64,000 nt of DNA, taken from Paralichthys olivaceus (taxonomy: Eukaryota > Chordata > Actinopteri > Pleuronectiformes > Paralichthyidae). The notes below the pieces were generated by a model, which made no database searches, was not told where the DNA came from, and saw only the letters and a list, made by a program, of their open reading frames with translations. This document shows positions 1 through 12,581 of the stretch, in pieces. The translations under genes and the position numbers were made by a program. The stretch covers positions 25,752,816-25,816,815 of the forward strand of contig NC_091098.1 of the NCBI RefSeq assembly GCF_024713975.1. The letters are read 5' to 3'. How positions within the stretch are numbered: position 1 is the first letter of the stretch; the number at the start of each line of letters is the position of its first letter.

Positions 1-148
1 GAATTTCCTTCACCCCGGCGCTAATACGCATTTTTTAACAACAGAGGCGCTTTGTGCAGAGGCGAGGAGAATAACATCTGGATCGTATCTGTTCTACTGA
101 AGTTGAAGAGGTTTTCGAGCTGCAGCTCAAACAGGAGCCGATGAGAGC

Positions 149-3100
149 TTAATGTCCACGGAGCTGGTCCAGCCGGGTGTAAACGTTGTCAGCTTGACTG
201 AGTTCTTCAAACACGGGCAGAAGGTTGAGCAGCTCGGCGTCTTCCACGTCGTCAAACCACGACACCACAGGAACCTGGAGAAATCAAACCGTCACCATCA
301 GAACAGACTGAACCAAAGTTTAACAAACGTGCTTTTGTCAGAATTCTTTTGGAGATACAGAAAGTATTCTGCGTGCTTCACTCTCATCACGCCTGGATTA
401 CTGCAACCACCTTTTATACTCGCATAGTTAGAAAATCTGTGGAGCGTCTCCACGCTGCACAGAACTCAGCTGCCGGGCATTTAACCAGAGTAACATGTTG
501 GAGCACGTCACCCTAGTTGTGGTCTATTTACTTTGTACTTTCCAAATTGATTTTAAGATTCTCTCAAGTACTTCCAGACACTTAATGGTCTGACTTCTCG
601 GCATATTGCTGATCTTTCATCTCCTTACACCCCCGCTCACACTCTGAGATCCTCTGATTCTCGGCTGAAGACTTCAGGGGACAGAGGTTTGAAATAAGAG
701 CTCCTGAGTAGAGCAGGCTGAGTCCTCTGTGCTTTCATGGTAATGCTCATTCATGCGAGGTGTTTTCTTCTTACTTTTTACTAAATGCTAAATAAAGACA
801 TTGTTGTTATCATTTATATAAAATGAGCCTAACAGGTGTATAATTTGAATAACCATTGAATGTGATGTTTCTGCAGATTATTTATGAATCAGGCGGAAAA
901 TCCTTCAGCAACTTTTTACGATAATTGATTATCCCCAAATTATCTCGTTCCAGCCTTTCACGTGTGAGATTTGCTGCATTCATTTGTCGAATACGAGACG
1001 ACATCGAGTATCTTTGGATGTGGGCGAATCGAAACTTCTGATCACATCAACTTGAGCTCTAGGAAATAATGACGAGTATTTTTTTTACTATTTTCTACGG
1101 CTTAATTCATAAATTAAGGAAATCCTCTACAAATGAATCAATAATAAAATAAAATGAGATGTTTTTGACGAAAGAGCTAAAATCCATCGTATCAAGTTTG
1201 AGGTCATTTTATTGAATCCCTCCATTTCGTCTAAACGGTGGACATCAATATTTCTGTTATTTATTTAAACACGAGGAGGTTAATCAACGTTCAAACTCAC
1301 AGCATTGTTTGGGTGGAAGATGTAAGAGGCAGGAGAGTTATCCAGGATGAGGGTTTTGTGGAGATCTCTGCCCAGCCGGCTCAGGTCTTTGACATAGCAG
1401 CCCTGGTGGAATACACAAGATTCCCGGAATAACCGAGTCCGGAACACGCCGCACTGATCCAGCAGGTCCGTCACTGGGTCTGCATACTGGGGGAGGGGGA
1501 GACGTATGGAGGCGGGTGAGGGAGGAGCAGGGATGTGTTTGTCTGAGCTAACGAAGCATTTCCTACAAACGGTTTACATCTACTGCTAAAACAGCGAATA
1601 TGTGAGAGGCAGCATCACACATACAAAATGTGCTCGTGTGGAACAGGTTGCACCGGCTCTTCATAAAGTCGTTCATGAGCTGCTTGTAAAAAAACAACTC
1701 AAACAGAGGATTAATTAACCCGGGGCTGAACCATGAACAAGAAATCCATGCAGCATCACATGTGACACGAGGTTTAGCTGGATTTACTTTACGTAATATA
1801 TATACGTGCAGGATTATTGTGTGTGTTAGTGTTCAGAGGGAAACAAACAGAAGGAGCGGGAAATACATGATTATATTGTTTTTAGTCATATGTGGGATAT
1901 AAGGTCAATTTTTACTTCCGCAAAAGAAGTTCATCTTCACTTTTTAAAGGGTCATGTGACCAGTTTCATTTCACCATGAAGAAACATGTCTGACCGTGAA
2001 CTAGTCTGTGGTTCAACCCGTTCGAATGAGTGTAATTCTCTGCTTCTTAATCAATGCAGTTATAACTAAGTCTGCACTGAAGAGGTGGTGCAACCGAGCT
2101 CAGAGAGAAACTAAGGTTATATTTCATCGCATGTTGAACTGCGTCTCACAGAAAAAGGAGAACTAACTAACGGAGGAGAGAAAGCAGAACAACAACTGGC
2201 ACATCAGACATGTCATAAGATATGAAAACATAAAACACTGAGCGGGGCATGAAGATCTGAGTCGGGGTCAGTTTCAGTTTTTATGATGTACCTTAGCGAG
2301 ACTGGCTGTAAACAGCACACATTCAAACAGCTCTCCCATCCTCTGCAGAAATTCATCCACATACGGCCTCTTCAGGACGTACACCTGCGAATCAAGCACA
2401 TCGTCAACAAACTCTTCGACCCGTGGGACCATTTCACCGTCATTTCATTTCTTTAAGGTTGAAGCGGTCGGTTCCATCCGTTAGCTGCCAATAGCCCGTT
2501 CCTGAAACAAGTAATCAAGAATAGGCCGAGCCGGAGTTAACCAGCCTATCCTGGATTACTTGAACCAGGCAGAGGCCCACAGAGGATTCCTCACCAGCAC
2601 GTGGGGTCCCAGGAATCACATTTCAGCCCTGATTACATCTCCACGTGTCCAAAAAGTTCGAGGCTCGACACCAAAGTTGAACAAACGTTTCAGTGCACGA
2701 TGCAGGGTTAGGTTTTCTTCTGCTGTACGTTATCACAGAAGGTAAAACATGACCTGTGATTTTAATTTTACATGAGCGGGGCTGAAAGGACATTTTCTGA
2801 CTCGTACACATTCTCTACTCATGTTTCCTTTCTCCAACATCTGGCCAGTAGAGGGCTCCATACACCCAGCATGAAAACCTGGCAGATCAGTTTACAAGAC
2901 CCATCCCTTTTCAGTTCAACACACACACACACACAATCACACAGAGTGGTTTACCTGGTGTGTGGTCCCCTCTATCTCCACAGGCACGATGAAGTCTGCG
3001 TTACTAATAGGCTGGTGGGAGAACACAGAGGGAGACGTTTGGCATGTTCCTCAACATGAGCGGCACCGTGTACGCTCACATGACGTTACGTAACACGTGA

Positions 3101-6100
3101 ACACGGAGCAGAATATAATTCACCTGCTGTTACTCAAACACAGGAAGGAACTCTGACACAGATTCATACATTTAATCACAGCAGGAACACTCTCATGTAA
3201 CCAGGTCAGAAAACAATGCTAACTACTTTTACTTTCACTACACGTACGACTACAGGACATAAACAATCTGGTCAGATGATCGGCGGTACCTTGAATGAGC
3301 TGTGCACCAGAGTCTCATCCAGGTCTATGACCACGCATATCTTCCCCTGGTCCTCGGCATTCACCTCAGGCAGGAGGCTGGGTTCATATTGCTGAGGAGA
3401 AACAAAAAAACAAGGATTCTATCATTTGTCTTGTCTGTATCCAGGGCTGAGGAGAATGATTAGTCCCAGACGCACAGTAATTCATGTGAAAATCAAAGCT
3501 TGGCCATTTGATTTCACCTCTGGGAAATTAAATAACGCTCAGTTTTAAAGAGATGTGCATGTGACGACAGCTGAAGTGGTGGACTTAATTATTTACTGCA
3601 AAGGATTTAATGTTTTATATCTTAAGAATCAGCATATTAATGTGTTTCATTCCAACAGCATCTTGTCAAACTCGACAGGCATCGACCTGCAGGGAAAACA
3701 AATTACCATCATGTAATCTAATTTTCAGACATCCAGTTTTCTCCCTTTAATTTTGTTTCTCGGCTCTTTATGAGCACTGTGAATGTAAAATTAATTATTA
3801 ATATATTACATAACTGATCCATCAAGCAGGAGAACTTCAGACTGAGAAAAACACCGTCCATGATGAGTGGTTTTCTTTCACCAGCTAAACAATAAACCTG
3901 TTGAGACCACGGTTTAATTTGGTTTCGTTTCAGTTTGTTCCTGCCAGATAATAACCAGGTCCTACAGATGCTGCTTCCTGTTTGTTCCTGATGCTGGAGG
4001 TTACTCCTCAATGTGAGCAAACATGGCATCTCATTAAAACGCCCCTAACACGGTACCGAAGCCCTAATCAGGCTGACAGCGTTCACCAGCGTGGTCGGCC
4101 GAGTGCAGCAGGCGCTCAGGGCTTTATTTTTCTCTCCACCTCAGCAATTACTGGGTGCACTACACGCCATTCTCTGCTCCCTCTCTCGCCATCTGCCTAG
4201 AGGACTGACGTTCTGTGTCGTTCTAATCTTCCTCAGAGGATCAAGTGTGAACATCAAAGTGATTCAGTATCCGCAGACAGTTGCGGTGAGCTTTCAAGGT
4301 GTGTAGAGCAGGTGCAGCGGTGGTTTTAGTGTGCAGCTATAAAAGAAATTATGATTCAAGACAAAAATAAGCTCTCATTTTACAACCCTGTGTTCGTTCA
4401 GACTGCCACACTATTCAAACGCCTCCTCTTTTATGGTATGCAGAGTGTGTGGGCGTGGCAAGGAAGTAAAATCTCAAATAAGCAAAAATAAAGGCAGGAC
4501 TGGGCTGAGGTCTACAAATTGTTTTCGGCGGTATGAAATGTTGCCGGAATAATAATAGTGTTACCTTGACAACCGTTCCATTTTCCTGTGAATCCAGCAA
4601 GGCCTGCTGGGAAGGTGGCGGCAGTGGCGGCTGTGGTTTGGGGCCATCCTGAGCTTGGAAGCAACAGAAGAGGGCTTTGAAGATGTTACAGCTCCGAGGC
4701 TGTTTTAGGGCCGAGCGGTTCACCTGGCCTGTTGAGTGCACAGAGAAAGAGACGTTCATGAGGAAACAGAGTAAAAGTACATGGAAACAACTCACGTCAG
4801 GAAAATCTAATCTAAATATTGACACAGACGATATAAAAATGAGTGAAATACGATAAAAAGCAATGATCCGGGAAATAAATTCTGGGTATTTAGGTGAGAG
4901 CTGCTTGTGACATATGGAATAAGCTTGATCTCTTCTAAAGGCTCCATCCATCTGTCCACACTGATGCCATAGCCTGCACATGAAATCTGTTTTTAATGCG
5001 CCTGCCTCTGCTGCTGCTGCTGCTGCTGCTGCTGGAAATGGCTGGTACATGTTATATAATCACAGAGGGCGGGAAAACCCACACTTTTCAGCAGCAGTGC
5101 CCTCAACAGAAAACACAGACAGAAAACATTCCAACCATTTTAAACTCTGAGACCTTCCAGGGCCGCCTGAAGCTACCGAGAAGAGCCAGAACAACCACAA
5201 CAGCCGGGCAGGGCAGGCAGTCAGCGAGCCGGACAGGCAGTCACACCTCGGTGCTCTGGGCAGGTCTCTGATCTGTCACCGTGACCACGGCCGTCCCAGC
5301 AGCCTTGACAAGACTTAGTGAAAAAAACAAGTTGGGAGAAGATGGGGGGGGGGGCGGCATTCTTGCAAGTCCCTTCTAGTGTGTGTTTTCATGTGAGGAC
5401 TTGCTTGAATTTATACCCATCGATACCGTGAACACGCTCGGCGCCAGATGTGATCATCCAGCTGTTTTCTCTCACATTCACACACAGTTTCCCCCCAAAA
5501 ATATCCACGGTCCAGTCTTCTGCTGTCCCTCGAGACATAACGCAGGGACAACCATGTTACACAACTCCCCTGTCAGATAAAGCACCACAAGGCTTGATGG
5601 ATCTGTCCTTCATTGGTCCAACACCGTGTTTCTTTCTGACAATATAATATATATATATAATTTAATATCGTCCACATGATGGATAACAAATGGATGTTGG
5701 AGATCTCTGTGCCACTCAGCCTATTGATTTCCCCCAGGAAAGCAGCACTGGCTGTGTGTGACATAACACATGCATCAAATCCCCCCCCACCCCCCGCACG
5801 TACAAAGATTAATCCCGCAGATAGATTCTTTCATCGTAATCCCGCAGATAATATTATATATATATATATCAATTAAACCCAGTCAATCCAACGAAAACGT
5901 GAATATAAATATACACAATATACAAAAACATGACCTCACGCAAAGAAACGCACCACAATCCCGCAGTGTGCGCGATGTTAACAAGCGAATGGTGAAACAG
6001 GCTCAATGAGCAGAGCCTCGGAAGGAAAACGTGCAAACAAGGGAATCTTTGAAACGGCGCTACAATGGGCGTGTGCAGAGGGGTGTGTTTGTGCATTCCG

Positions 6101-7472
6101 CTGTCAATACCGCGGCACCTGGTATTTCTATACCCTCCGTCCACCCCCTGCCTCTCCGCGGCCCTTTGCACCACGCATGTGGTGGAAGAAAACACCTTTC
6201 TTTCCACGTAGACCCCGCAGCAGTGCGTTCCGACACAAACGCGTGGTGTCAGCCCCGCGCACCGCAGCCTGGTCCACTGCCGCCCGCGGTGACAGGGGCT
6301 GCTCCTCTCTGGTACCTGGTGCCGCTGGGATGGTTCCAAACGAGGCTGGAACCTGAGAGACGTGAGTCCGCAGCGGCAGCAGCACCGAGCAGGAGTCAGA
6401 GATAACGACAACAACACATGTTCAAGGTGCCACACGCACAATGAGAGGCTGAAAACAGGGGCAACAATAGATGTGGATGGAAAACCCCCTGTGCGTAATG
6501 GAGACTGTGGATTTATCTCCACTGGAGGAAGAACAGAGCGACACAAACACACGTTTCTGCTCAGTTTGCGTTGAATCTGCAGCAGAAAAACATCCGAAGG
6601 AGCCAAAGCACGAGTGAATGTTTTCTTTACAACTCCATCCCCGCGTTTCCGGCTGTGAGATGTTAAATACTGCAGCTTTTATTTTATTAAAAAAAAACAA
6701 CAACTGTCAAACACTCCAGAAGAAAAACACACACACACACACCAAGCTGCTTCCACACACAGATTATTATCCGGAGAGGAACCCAAATGTTCCTCAACAG
6801 CCAAAGAAGAGCCAAAAACACCCCATGCTTCTCCAACAGGGACTATTATTCGGAGTAGAACCCAAACACCGTAGGCTTCCTCAACACGCCGACCATTATT
6901 CGGAGAGGAACAGGGTTCTTTAACACGCCTGGAGAAGAACCCAAACAAAACCAGGGTTCCGTAACATGAACCATTATTCGGAGAGGAGCCCAAACTCCGT
7001 AGGTTTCCTCAACATACCGATCGTTATTCGGAGAAGAACCAAAACACTCAAAACACCGACCTATGCCCGGAGCAGATACCGCACGCTCATGGCTTCCTGA
7101 ACAGCCAAAGAAGAACCCAAGCCCTGTGGGCTTCCTCAACACACCGACCATTATTCGGAGAGGAATCCAAAGGAAGCCGTTTTCTGCAACACTGAACATT
7201 ATTCGGGAAGGGAACCGAACAATCGATCGCGTTTCTTCAAAACAACAACCGCGATTCGGAGAAGCGAGCCGGGCTTCTCTAGCGTGGACCATTATTATTC
7301 GGAGAGGAGCCCAACGCGAACCGGGCTTCCTCAACACGTCAACACACTCGGAGAGGAACCCAAACTCCGCGAGGCTTCCTCAACACAGCGACCATTATTC
7401 GGAGGTCTCACCTGTTTTCTCTGACACTTGGACGTCTTCTTTCTGCACTTGGGTGATAACAGAACTTTCCAT
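149..7472 (-). CDS. ctdsp2: CTD small phosphatase 2 (complete CDS, 7 exons)
   Basis: Coding exons on the minus strand, in order: 7412-7472, 4565-4728, 3290-3391, 2955-3011, 2292-2384, 1301-1486, 149-274. All introns are GT-AG, phases agree, and the total is 789 nt (262 aa; human CTDSP2 is 271). The start codon is at 7472 and begins MESSVITQ, like the family N-terminus. Exon 2 holds the cysteine-rich [10 protein letters not shown] segment. Exon 3 holds the HAD-type catalytic motif [12 protein letters not shown], with nucleophile Asp98 and Asp100. Later exons give [20 protein letters not shown] and [14 protein letters not shown]; the stop is at 149-151. CTDSP2 over CTDSP1/CTDSPL is supported by [10 protein letters not shown] and by CGVFR and [16 protein letters not shown]. 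Family members dephosphorylate Ser5 of the RNA polymerase II CTD in the nucleus and repress neuronal genes with REST. Intron 4 carries mir-26a on the same strand. The 3' UTR leaves the window at its left edge. Confidence 0.97.
2495..2575 (-). ncRNA. mir26a: mir-26a precursor in ctdsp2 intron 4
   Basis: On the minus strand the 5p arm at 2543-2564 matches mature miR-26a-5p (seed TTCAAGTA, ending GGATAGGCT). After a loop of 17 bases, the opposite arm at 2504-2525 reads CCTATTCTTGATTACTTG followed by TTTC, matching the known miR-26a-2-3p, and pairs with the 5p arm. The 5p arm has C, not T, at the position that separates miR-26a from miR-26b. It lies between exons 2955-3011 and 2292-2384 in the host orientation, so it is probably processed from the ctdsp2 transcript. 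Vertebrate mir-26 genes are known to sit in introns of CTDSP1, CTDSP2 and CTDSPL, which also supports the host call. The exact hairpin ends are estimates. Confidence 0.97.
5008..5034. repeat. (CTG)9 trinucleotide repeat
   Basis: Nine perfect CTG units in intron 1 of ctdsp2, upstream of exon 2. On the transcribed strand it reads CAG. Open frames through it have no splice or homology support. Confidence 0.95.
6762..7404. repeat. Diverged ~50-bp minisatellite next to ctdsp2 exon 1
   Basis: About a dozen imperfect units carry the core ATTATTCGGAGAGGAACCCA followed by a GGCTTCCTCAACAC-like block. Core copies lie near 6845, 6894, 6972, 7022, 7147, 7196, 7249, 7290, 7346 and 7390, so the spacing is often 49-53 bases. 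The array occupies the first ~640 bases of ctdsp2 intron 1. Its last, cut-off unit ends 7 bases before the exon 1 boundary, right at the donor site. Unit divergence suggests an old array. Confidence 0.88.
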
Positions 7473-7639
7473 CGGACAATCACGGAGCCCTCACAATCCT
7501 CAAATCCAGTCCGGGGGCACTGCCGGGCATCCCGCATTGGTTTTATTCTGACACGGAGGTCACTGGTGGATCCGTCTAGTTCCTGTGCGTCTTTATTCCT
7601 CCTTCTTCTTCTTCTTCTCGTTCTTCACCTTCTTCTTCT

Positions 7640-8290
7640 TCTTCTCTGGGGGGGGGGGGGGGGGTCCACCGCCTAGAGGGGGAGGTAAGGCACCTGGTTC
7701 AGGGGAGTCTCTGTCCGCTCCTTGGTCCCGGGTTTACCGCCAACTGTCCCCGCCGAGCTGCCCCCGCGGTCCCGTCACTTCAGCCCAACAACATGGAGAA
7801 TCCAGGCGAGAGGAAAACAACCGAGGAAATGGGGCAAGCGCGGTCGGTTTCAAGCCCCCCGGTACTACACATAAACAACACCGCCCCGAGAGGCCGCGCG
7901 AGGCGGCGGGAAACCACCGACGGTCGGCGGCCGGCGCGGGGTCCCCGGTGCGAGGGGCAGCGGAGCGCGGGGTCCCGGTGCGCGGTGGGGAAAAAACACG
8001 ACGCGGGTTTTTTTTTTTTTTTTTTTTTTTTTGTTTTCCGCGGTTTTGTTTTTCTACGGTCGCGACTCCGCGGGCGCCTGGAAACCGTCCGCGCGCCCTG
8101 ATTGGACGGCGGGGAAGGCAGAGGGGGCGTGGCCCCGAGGCATTCCTCCCTGTCCCGCACGCTCCGCAGCGAACACATTCCAGCGCTGCTCCCGCCAATC
8201 ACGTCCCGCAGTTCGATAAACACATCGGTAAATAATAAACACGCGAGCGGTCGCCCCCGCAACTCGATCATCGTAAGTACGAAGAAACTG
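7640..8290 (-). promoter_or_regulatory. ctdsp2: GC-rich promoter region of ctdsp2
   Basis: This stretch upstream of the ctdsp2 start codon is dense in CpG, unlike the AT-rich flanks. It has an inverted CCAAT box (GATTGG near 8100), a second CCAAT (CCGCCAATCACG near 8185), several GC boxes and a CRE palindrome TGACGTCA at 8306-8313 just outside. It also holds a polypyrimidine/poly-G stretch at 7600-7665 and a T-run of about 22 at 8009-8030. No start site can be read from sequence alone. Assignment to ctdsp2 follows from position and orientation. Confidence 0.7.
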
Positions 8291-8319
8291 TTTTAGTACG
8301 CAATATGACGTCATGAACT

Positions 8320-8546
8320 ATTATTATTATTATGTATTATTATTATTATTTATTATTATTATTATTAGCTTGTCTTTCCTTCTGTGAAGATTTAGTTTTT
8401 TCTTAGTTTTTCTATTGAGAGAAAAAATAAAGACCAAACAACAGAGAAGGTAAATGTGCACACACACACAAACACACACGCACAAACACATGCACACACA
8501 CACACGCACAAACACATGCACACACACACACGCACAAACACATGCA
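8320..8546. repeat. ATT-rich and (CA)n compound microsatellites
   Basis: An (ATT)n-type tract at 8320-8368 is followed by an interrupted CA tract at about 8457-8546 made of CACACA blocks separated by AAACACATG and CGCACA. Confidence 0.9.
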
Positions 8547-8700
8547 CACTCTTGTTTGTACTTAGTGAGGACACTCATTGACATAAGACATTCGCCAGCC
8601 CCTTCACCTTAACCATCGTAACTAAATGCCTGACTCGAACTCTAACCTAAACCTGAGACCAGGTCCAAACTGAAGCCCACAGAAAGAGAGAAACTTTCCT
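8547..8700. repeat. Dispersed CA-flanked repeat, copy 1
   Basis: After the CA tract comes a segment with GAGGACACTCATTGACATAA, then CCTTCACCTTAACCAT and GCCTGACTCGAAC. The same order of motifs recurs at 44842-45022, also next to CA tracts. This marks a dispersed teleost repeat associated with microsatellites. Its right end is uncertain. Confidence 0.7.
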
Positions 8701-9752
8701 CAGTAACACTTTGCATTGATGTCAGTTCTAACTTAACCACGTCATTAACATTAACCAGGAAGAATTCAACTTTAACCAAACCACAACTCACGTCTGTGAC
8801 TATAGTTACTATTTGCCCAACACTAACTTCTGCCTTAAAACACATCTTCATGATTTACGTTTTAAGGACTTACTTTATGTCTCGACTGTGTAAACACATG
8901 TGCAACATGAGTAATACCTGGACCACACACACACTCACATGTATACTGTATTTGTTACCAGAAACACTCAGTGTGGTGCACCAGTATTGTGGTTTAGAGA
9001 TATCTGCACATGCATTGTTTTAAGTTCCTTTATTTAGCATTTTTAAGCACCGCACAAAAACACAACGTTAATAGCAAAGCACGATGTTCGTGAACAGCTT
9101 TGACTACAGGGGGACTGACAGTAAAGTACTTATACAGTACCTGTACTGCATGTAACTGTGTAGAGGAAGTCTCCAGTTTCTCTCAGTCTCCACTGAACAT
9201 GTCCACATCTGGAGGGTTTGTGAGAAGTCCAGACAGAACGTGTTAGAGCCGTTCCTCAGCAGAACTTAATGTGTGGAGAGAAACCCAACCTCTTTCTTTC
9301 TCCCTTTCACTCCCCTCCAGTGACTGTCAAACTAATCTCTCACTTTGTTTTGCATGATAAACGCTGCAGGGCATCGTGGAACACAGAGAATCCATTTAGA
9401 CTAAAAATTGTCATTATTTGCATCTAAACCCAGTAAATAATCAGGAACCCCTTGAAAAGTTGCTGTTACATTTAATTTAATTAGATGAGTTTTCAGGTAC
9501 ATTTCAATTTTACTCCACTACAAATATCAGCAAATATCTTGTATGTACTTGGCAAGAACTTTAAATTTAAATACTTTAATTATATTCAAAAGCAAATAAT
9601 TACTTTTGTCTCAATAAAAAACCTTAAGTTGTATGTTTACTTTAGTATTATGTATTTAAACTCCTTATTTGTACTTAATATGAGTAAAATGTTTGAGTAC
9701 TTACTCCACTGCAGACCAGTAACTTGGACAATTTGTGTGTTTGTGTAGTTAC

Positions 9753-10178
9753 CAGTGGTGGAATTTAACAAAGTATATTTACTTTGTCACTGTACTTAAG
9801 TACATTTTTCATGTATTTGTACTTTACTTAAGTACATTTATTGTCAAGTACTTTTTTGCTTTTACATATAAATCAGCAGATATCTGTACTTTCTACTCTA
9901 CCATGTATTTTTTTTTATATTTGGAAATGATCCACTGATCCAATCAGAGTGAGCAGGTAACACTAGACTCCGCCTCCTGCAGCTGCAGCAACACAGGTGA
10001 AGAAGAAACACCTGAAAGACTCGAACACAATGACGTCATGGATTACTCACAGCAAGTAACTCTAACTATTAATAGTAAAAGTATATTCAAAGAGTGAATG
10101 TGTGACTTTAACTTTACAATTTCTGTCTGTTTATTTGTGCTTTTACTTGAGTATAATGTTTGAGTACTTCCTCCCCTG
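9753..10178. mobile_element. Candidate hAT-like non-autonomous element
   Basis: The left end reads CAGTGGTGGAATT and the right end, inverted, reads CAGGGGAGGAAGTA, so the ends are imperfect inverted repeats. Inside are many runs of the form GTACTTAAGTACATTTA, typical of a very common dispersed teleost repeat. Related fragments occur near 14180-14290, 21190-21300 and 36790-37080, and one at 56270-56358 ends in TTCCACCACTG. There is no transposase frame. Flanking 8-base duplications are not convincing, so the family is tentative. Confidence 0.55.
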
Positions 10179-10849
10179 GTAGAGTAACATACGTGCGTGA
10201 GACTGTTGAAGTGAAGAAAACAAAGGAACAATCAAAGTAAACATGTTAATAAAGGAATAACTGCACAGTTCAGCTTCCAAACACATGTGGGCCCATTACA
10301 CCACGAGCTCAGCCGGTGCCCACAGTGGCCACAATGTGAAGCATAAACAGGAATGGCTCCGCTGTTTGCATTCCTGGTGTCGGACATTTTAAGGCAGCAC
10401 TGACAGATCTGTGTAAAAATATATACAAAATAAGCACAGACCGCACAGCTGGAAAATGTCACGCGGCTTTAAAGCTGATGCTGTTTACTAAATCAACTTG
10501 AAATTCATTATCTTCGCCTGCTCTCTGGTGCTTCTTGTCCTCTTCTACATGTGCATTCCTCGGAGAAGACGGACGGACCGACAGAAAGAGCCAAGGGGTC
10601 AAATGGTGCAAAGGAAGAAAGGCCCGGGCTGAGCGTCGCAGGCTGCTGCACTCGTACGTCTGGAAAATCTGCCCCGAGAACATGTGACTTCAAACAGCAG
10701 CTTCTAATAAAAGGTACATGCATCTTCCATCAGTCGACTGTTACAGAACTAACGCACATGCATGTAAAAAAAAAAAGCTTCAGTCTTTATTAACTGTATT
10801 TTCCACAGTCATATCACATTGTGACTTTTACCTTTGACAACTAATCAGT

Positions 10850-11220
10850 TCTTCTTTGATTCTAAGTTGAAGAGATTCCCACAAGGCCGTCGTGAGGTGT
10901 CACACACAGGCCAAAAACTTGATCTGACCTTTGACCTCCGGCCACCAAAATCAAATCAGTCCATCTTTCCCTCCACGTGAACGTGTGTGTGCCAAAGGTG
11001 AGAGGATTCCCTGATGGAGTTTTGGAGATATTGTGTTCACAAGGCAAACAATGTGCTTTGAGAGGCGTCTGTGACCTTGTCTTTGCCCTTTAACCACTAA
11101 AATGAAATCAGTTCATTCTGGAGTTTAAGTGAATATTTTTACCAAATCTGAAGTTGCTCTTGAGAGTGGGACGGACGGACGGACATCCAGGAACATAAAC
11201 AATGAATCGCAGAGGAAACA
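10850..11220. repeat. Dispersed repeat with ~150-bp internal tandem units
   Basis: Two related units contain CCACCAAAATCAAATCAGTC (near 10939) and CCACTAAAATGAAATCAGTT (near 11092). Each is preceded by TGACCTTTGACCT-like text and by a block near GAGATATTGTGTTCACAAGG. The end is GGGACGGACGGACGGACATC. This is recognisable as a common interspersed teleost element. No coding capacity is seen. Confidence 0.65.
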
Positions 11221-11719
11221 CCTCCAGGTAAAAGAAGAAGTAAATCACACATTGCAACATGAGACCCGATCTTCATCAGGGTTACGTTTTTAGAGAGCGA
11301 GAGGAAAAGAAAACAAATGTGATCATTTGTGACGTGCAGCAGGTGTAATTCTCTGTTCCGCTTTATTGAGTTTGTTCAGGCTGAATCGTTTGTTTGCAGC
11401 ACGATGACACAGTTAATGATTATTAACACATCTCATTAAATCAACTGTCCCACAGTCCCAACATGTCCATTTGCAGAAACAAATCAACAACTCTGTTAAT
11501 CCGTGACAAGTCATCAGCTGAATATACAGTAAAAACACATGAGTGTGTTGGAGCAGCTTCATGAATCAGTCGTAAATATCTCGAGGCCCCGGGGCCAAAC
11601 CAGCGTCCTTGATTCAGAAAGATTATTCAACTAGCAAAAGAAAACACTGTTCATCAAGTTATACTGCACTGTAAAAAAATCTGTGGTGTTGACAGTTTGA
11701 AATAAAAGAGCATAAAAAT

Positions 11720-11724
11720 GACAC

Positions 11725-11756
<32 letters not shown>

Positions 11757-11757
11757 T
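11720..11757. repeat. (CA)n microsatellite
   Basis: Dinucleotide tract with one AAAC interruption in the spacer downstream of slc11a2. Confidence 0.95.
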
Positions 11758-12538
11758 GAGTCCATCCATCAGATGTTGTGGTTCTACTTCTACGTTTCAC
11801 ACCCAGGAACCCTCAGCTTCTACTTACAGCCTCATGCACGCTGCCATGCATCAGCCACTTCCAGTCCTGCTGATGACAAACTAGCTGCTGAAATGTGCTC
11901 ACAGCATCTGCGCCTCATGTAGGGCCGGGACTGGAGGGTCTACAGTCATGTGATTTGCTGGAAGAGCCCCCCCCCACCACCACCACCTCCTCCTCCTCTC
12001 GCCTCGCAGGCCTGCCCCTGAGTGGCCTCTCCTAGGCAGTGTTTCCAGGAAAGGGGCCTACTGGACAGGCTGTGAGGCCTCGGCAGGGAGACATTGGCTC
12101 ATTGAGAAAAACAAAAACAGAGAGGGGCGGTGGGAAGACTCTCCCTCAGCTCTTACATAACTCTGCCTCCATGACAGGGAGGGGAGGGAGAGAAAAATAA
12201 AAGTTCCCCGCCACAATGCAAAGAAAAACCCGTCCGTCCACTTCACCTCACCACGCAGAGGCTGAGGCTCTTCAGGACTGGAATTCGAGCGGAACTGGAA
12301 CCAGCGGTGCTCATTTGCAGTTGCACAATCGCTGCGACTGCTCAGACAAACCAGCAGCTGAACGTACAGTCAGAACATCACAGACGAGTCCCGTCACTGC
12401 AGATACTTCTACAATACAACAACACGTGATGTAACACACCATGGTATTTAAAATGTGTTGTACAGTTCCAGTGGTTGAGGCTGGAGCTGAGGATTCTCTG
12501 CTGTGGCCTCCGCTGCCTCCCTGTGACCAAAAGAGAAA

Positions 12539-12540
<2 letters not shown>

Positions 12541-12578
<38 letters not shown>
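12541..12578. repeat. (CA)19 microsatellite
   Basis: Uninterrupted dinucleotide tract in the probable slc11a2 3' region. Confidence 0.95.

Positions 12579-12581
<3 letters not shown>

Noticed and set aside
5869-6606. 245-codon open frame on the minus strand
   Set aside because: It lies in ctdsp2 intron 1. The composition is low-information, and there is no recognisable domain or splice pattern.
6846-7337. 163-codon open frame on the minus strand with recurring PLRIM and VLRKP peptides
   Set aside because: It is produced by the ~50-bp minisatellite in ctdsp2 intron 1. Peptide periodicity follows the DNA repeat, with no splice or start support.
6762-7404. Regular repeats that could suggest a CRISPR-like array
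   Set aside because: Units are diverged, adjoin each other without unique spacers, and lie in a vertebrate intron. It is a minisatellite.
7585-8271. Several overlapping 100-216-codon frames on both strands
   Set aside because: Chance frames in the CpG-rich ctdsp2 promoter, which has few stop codons, including homopolymer-encoded Phe, Gly and Lys runs.
9745-10186. 8-base target duplication around the hAT-like element
   Set aside because: The flanks GTAGTTAC and GTAGAGTA match at only four positions, so a duplication cannot be asserted.
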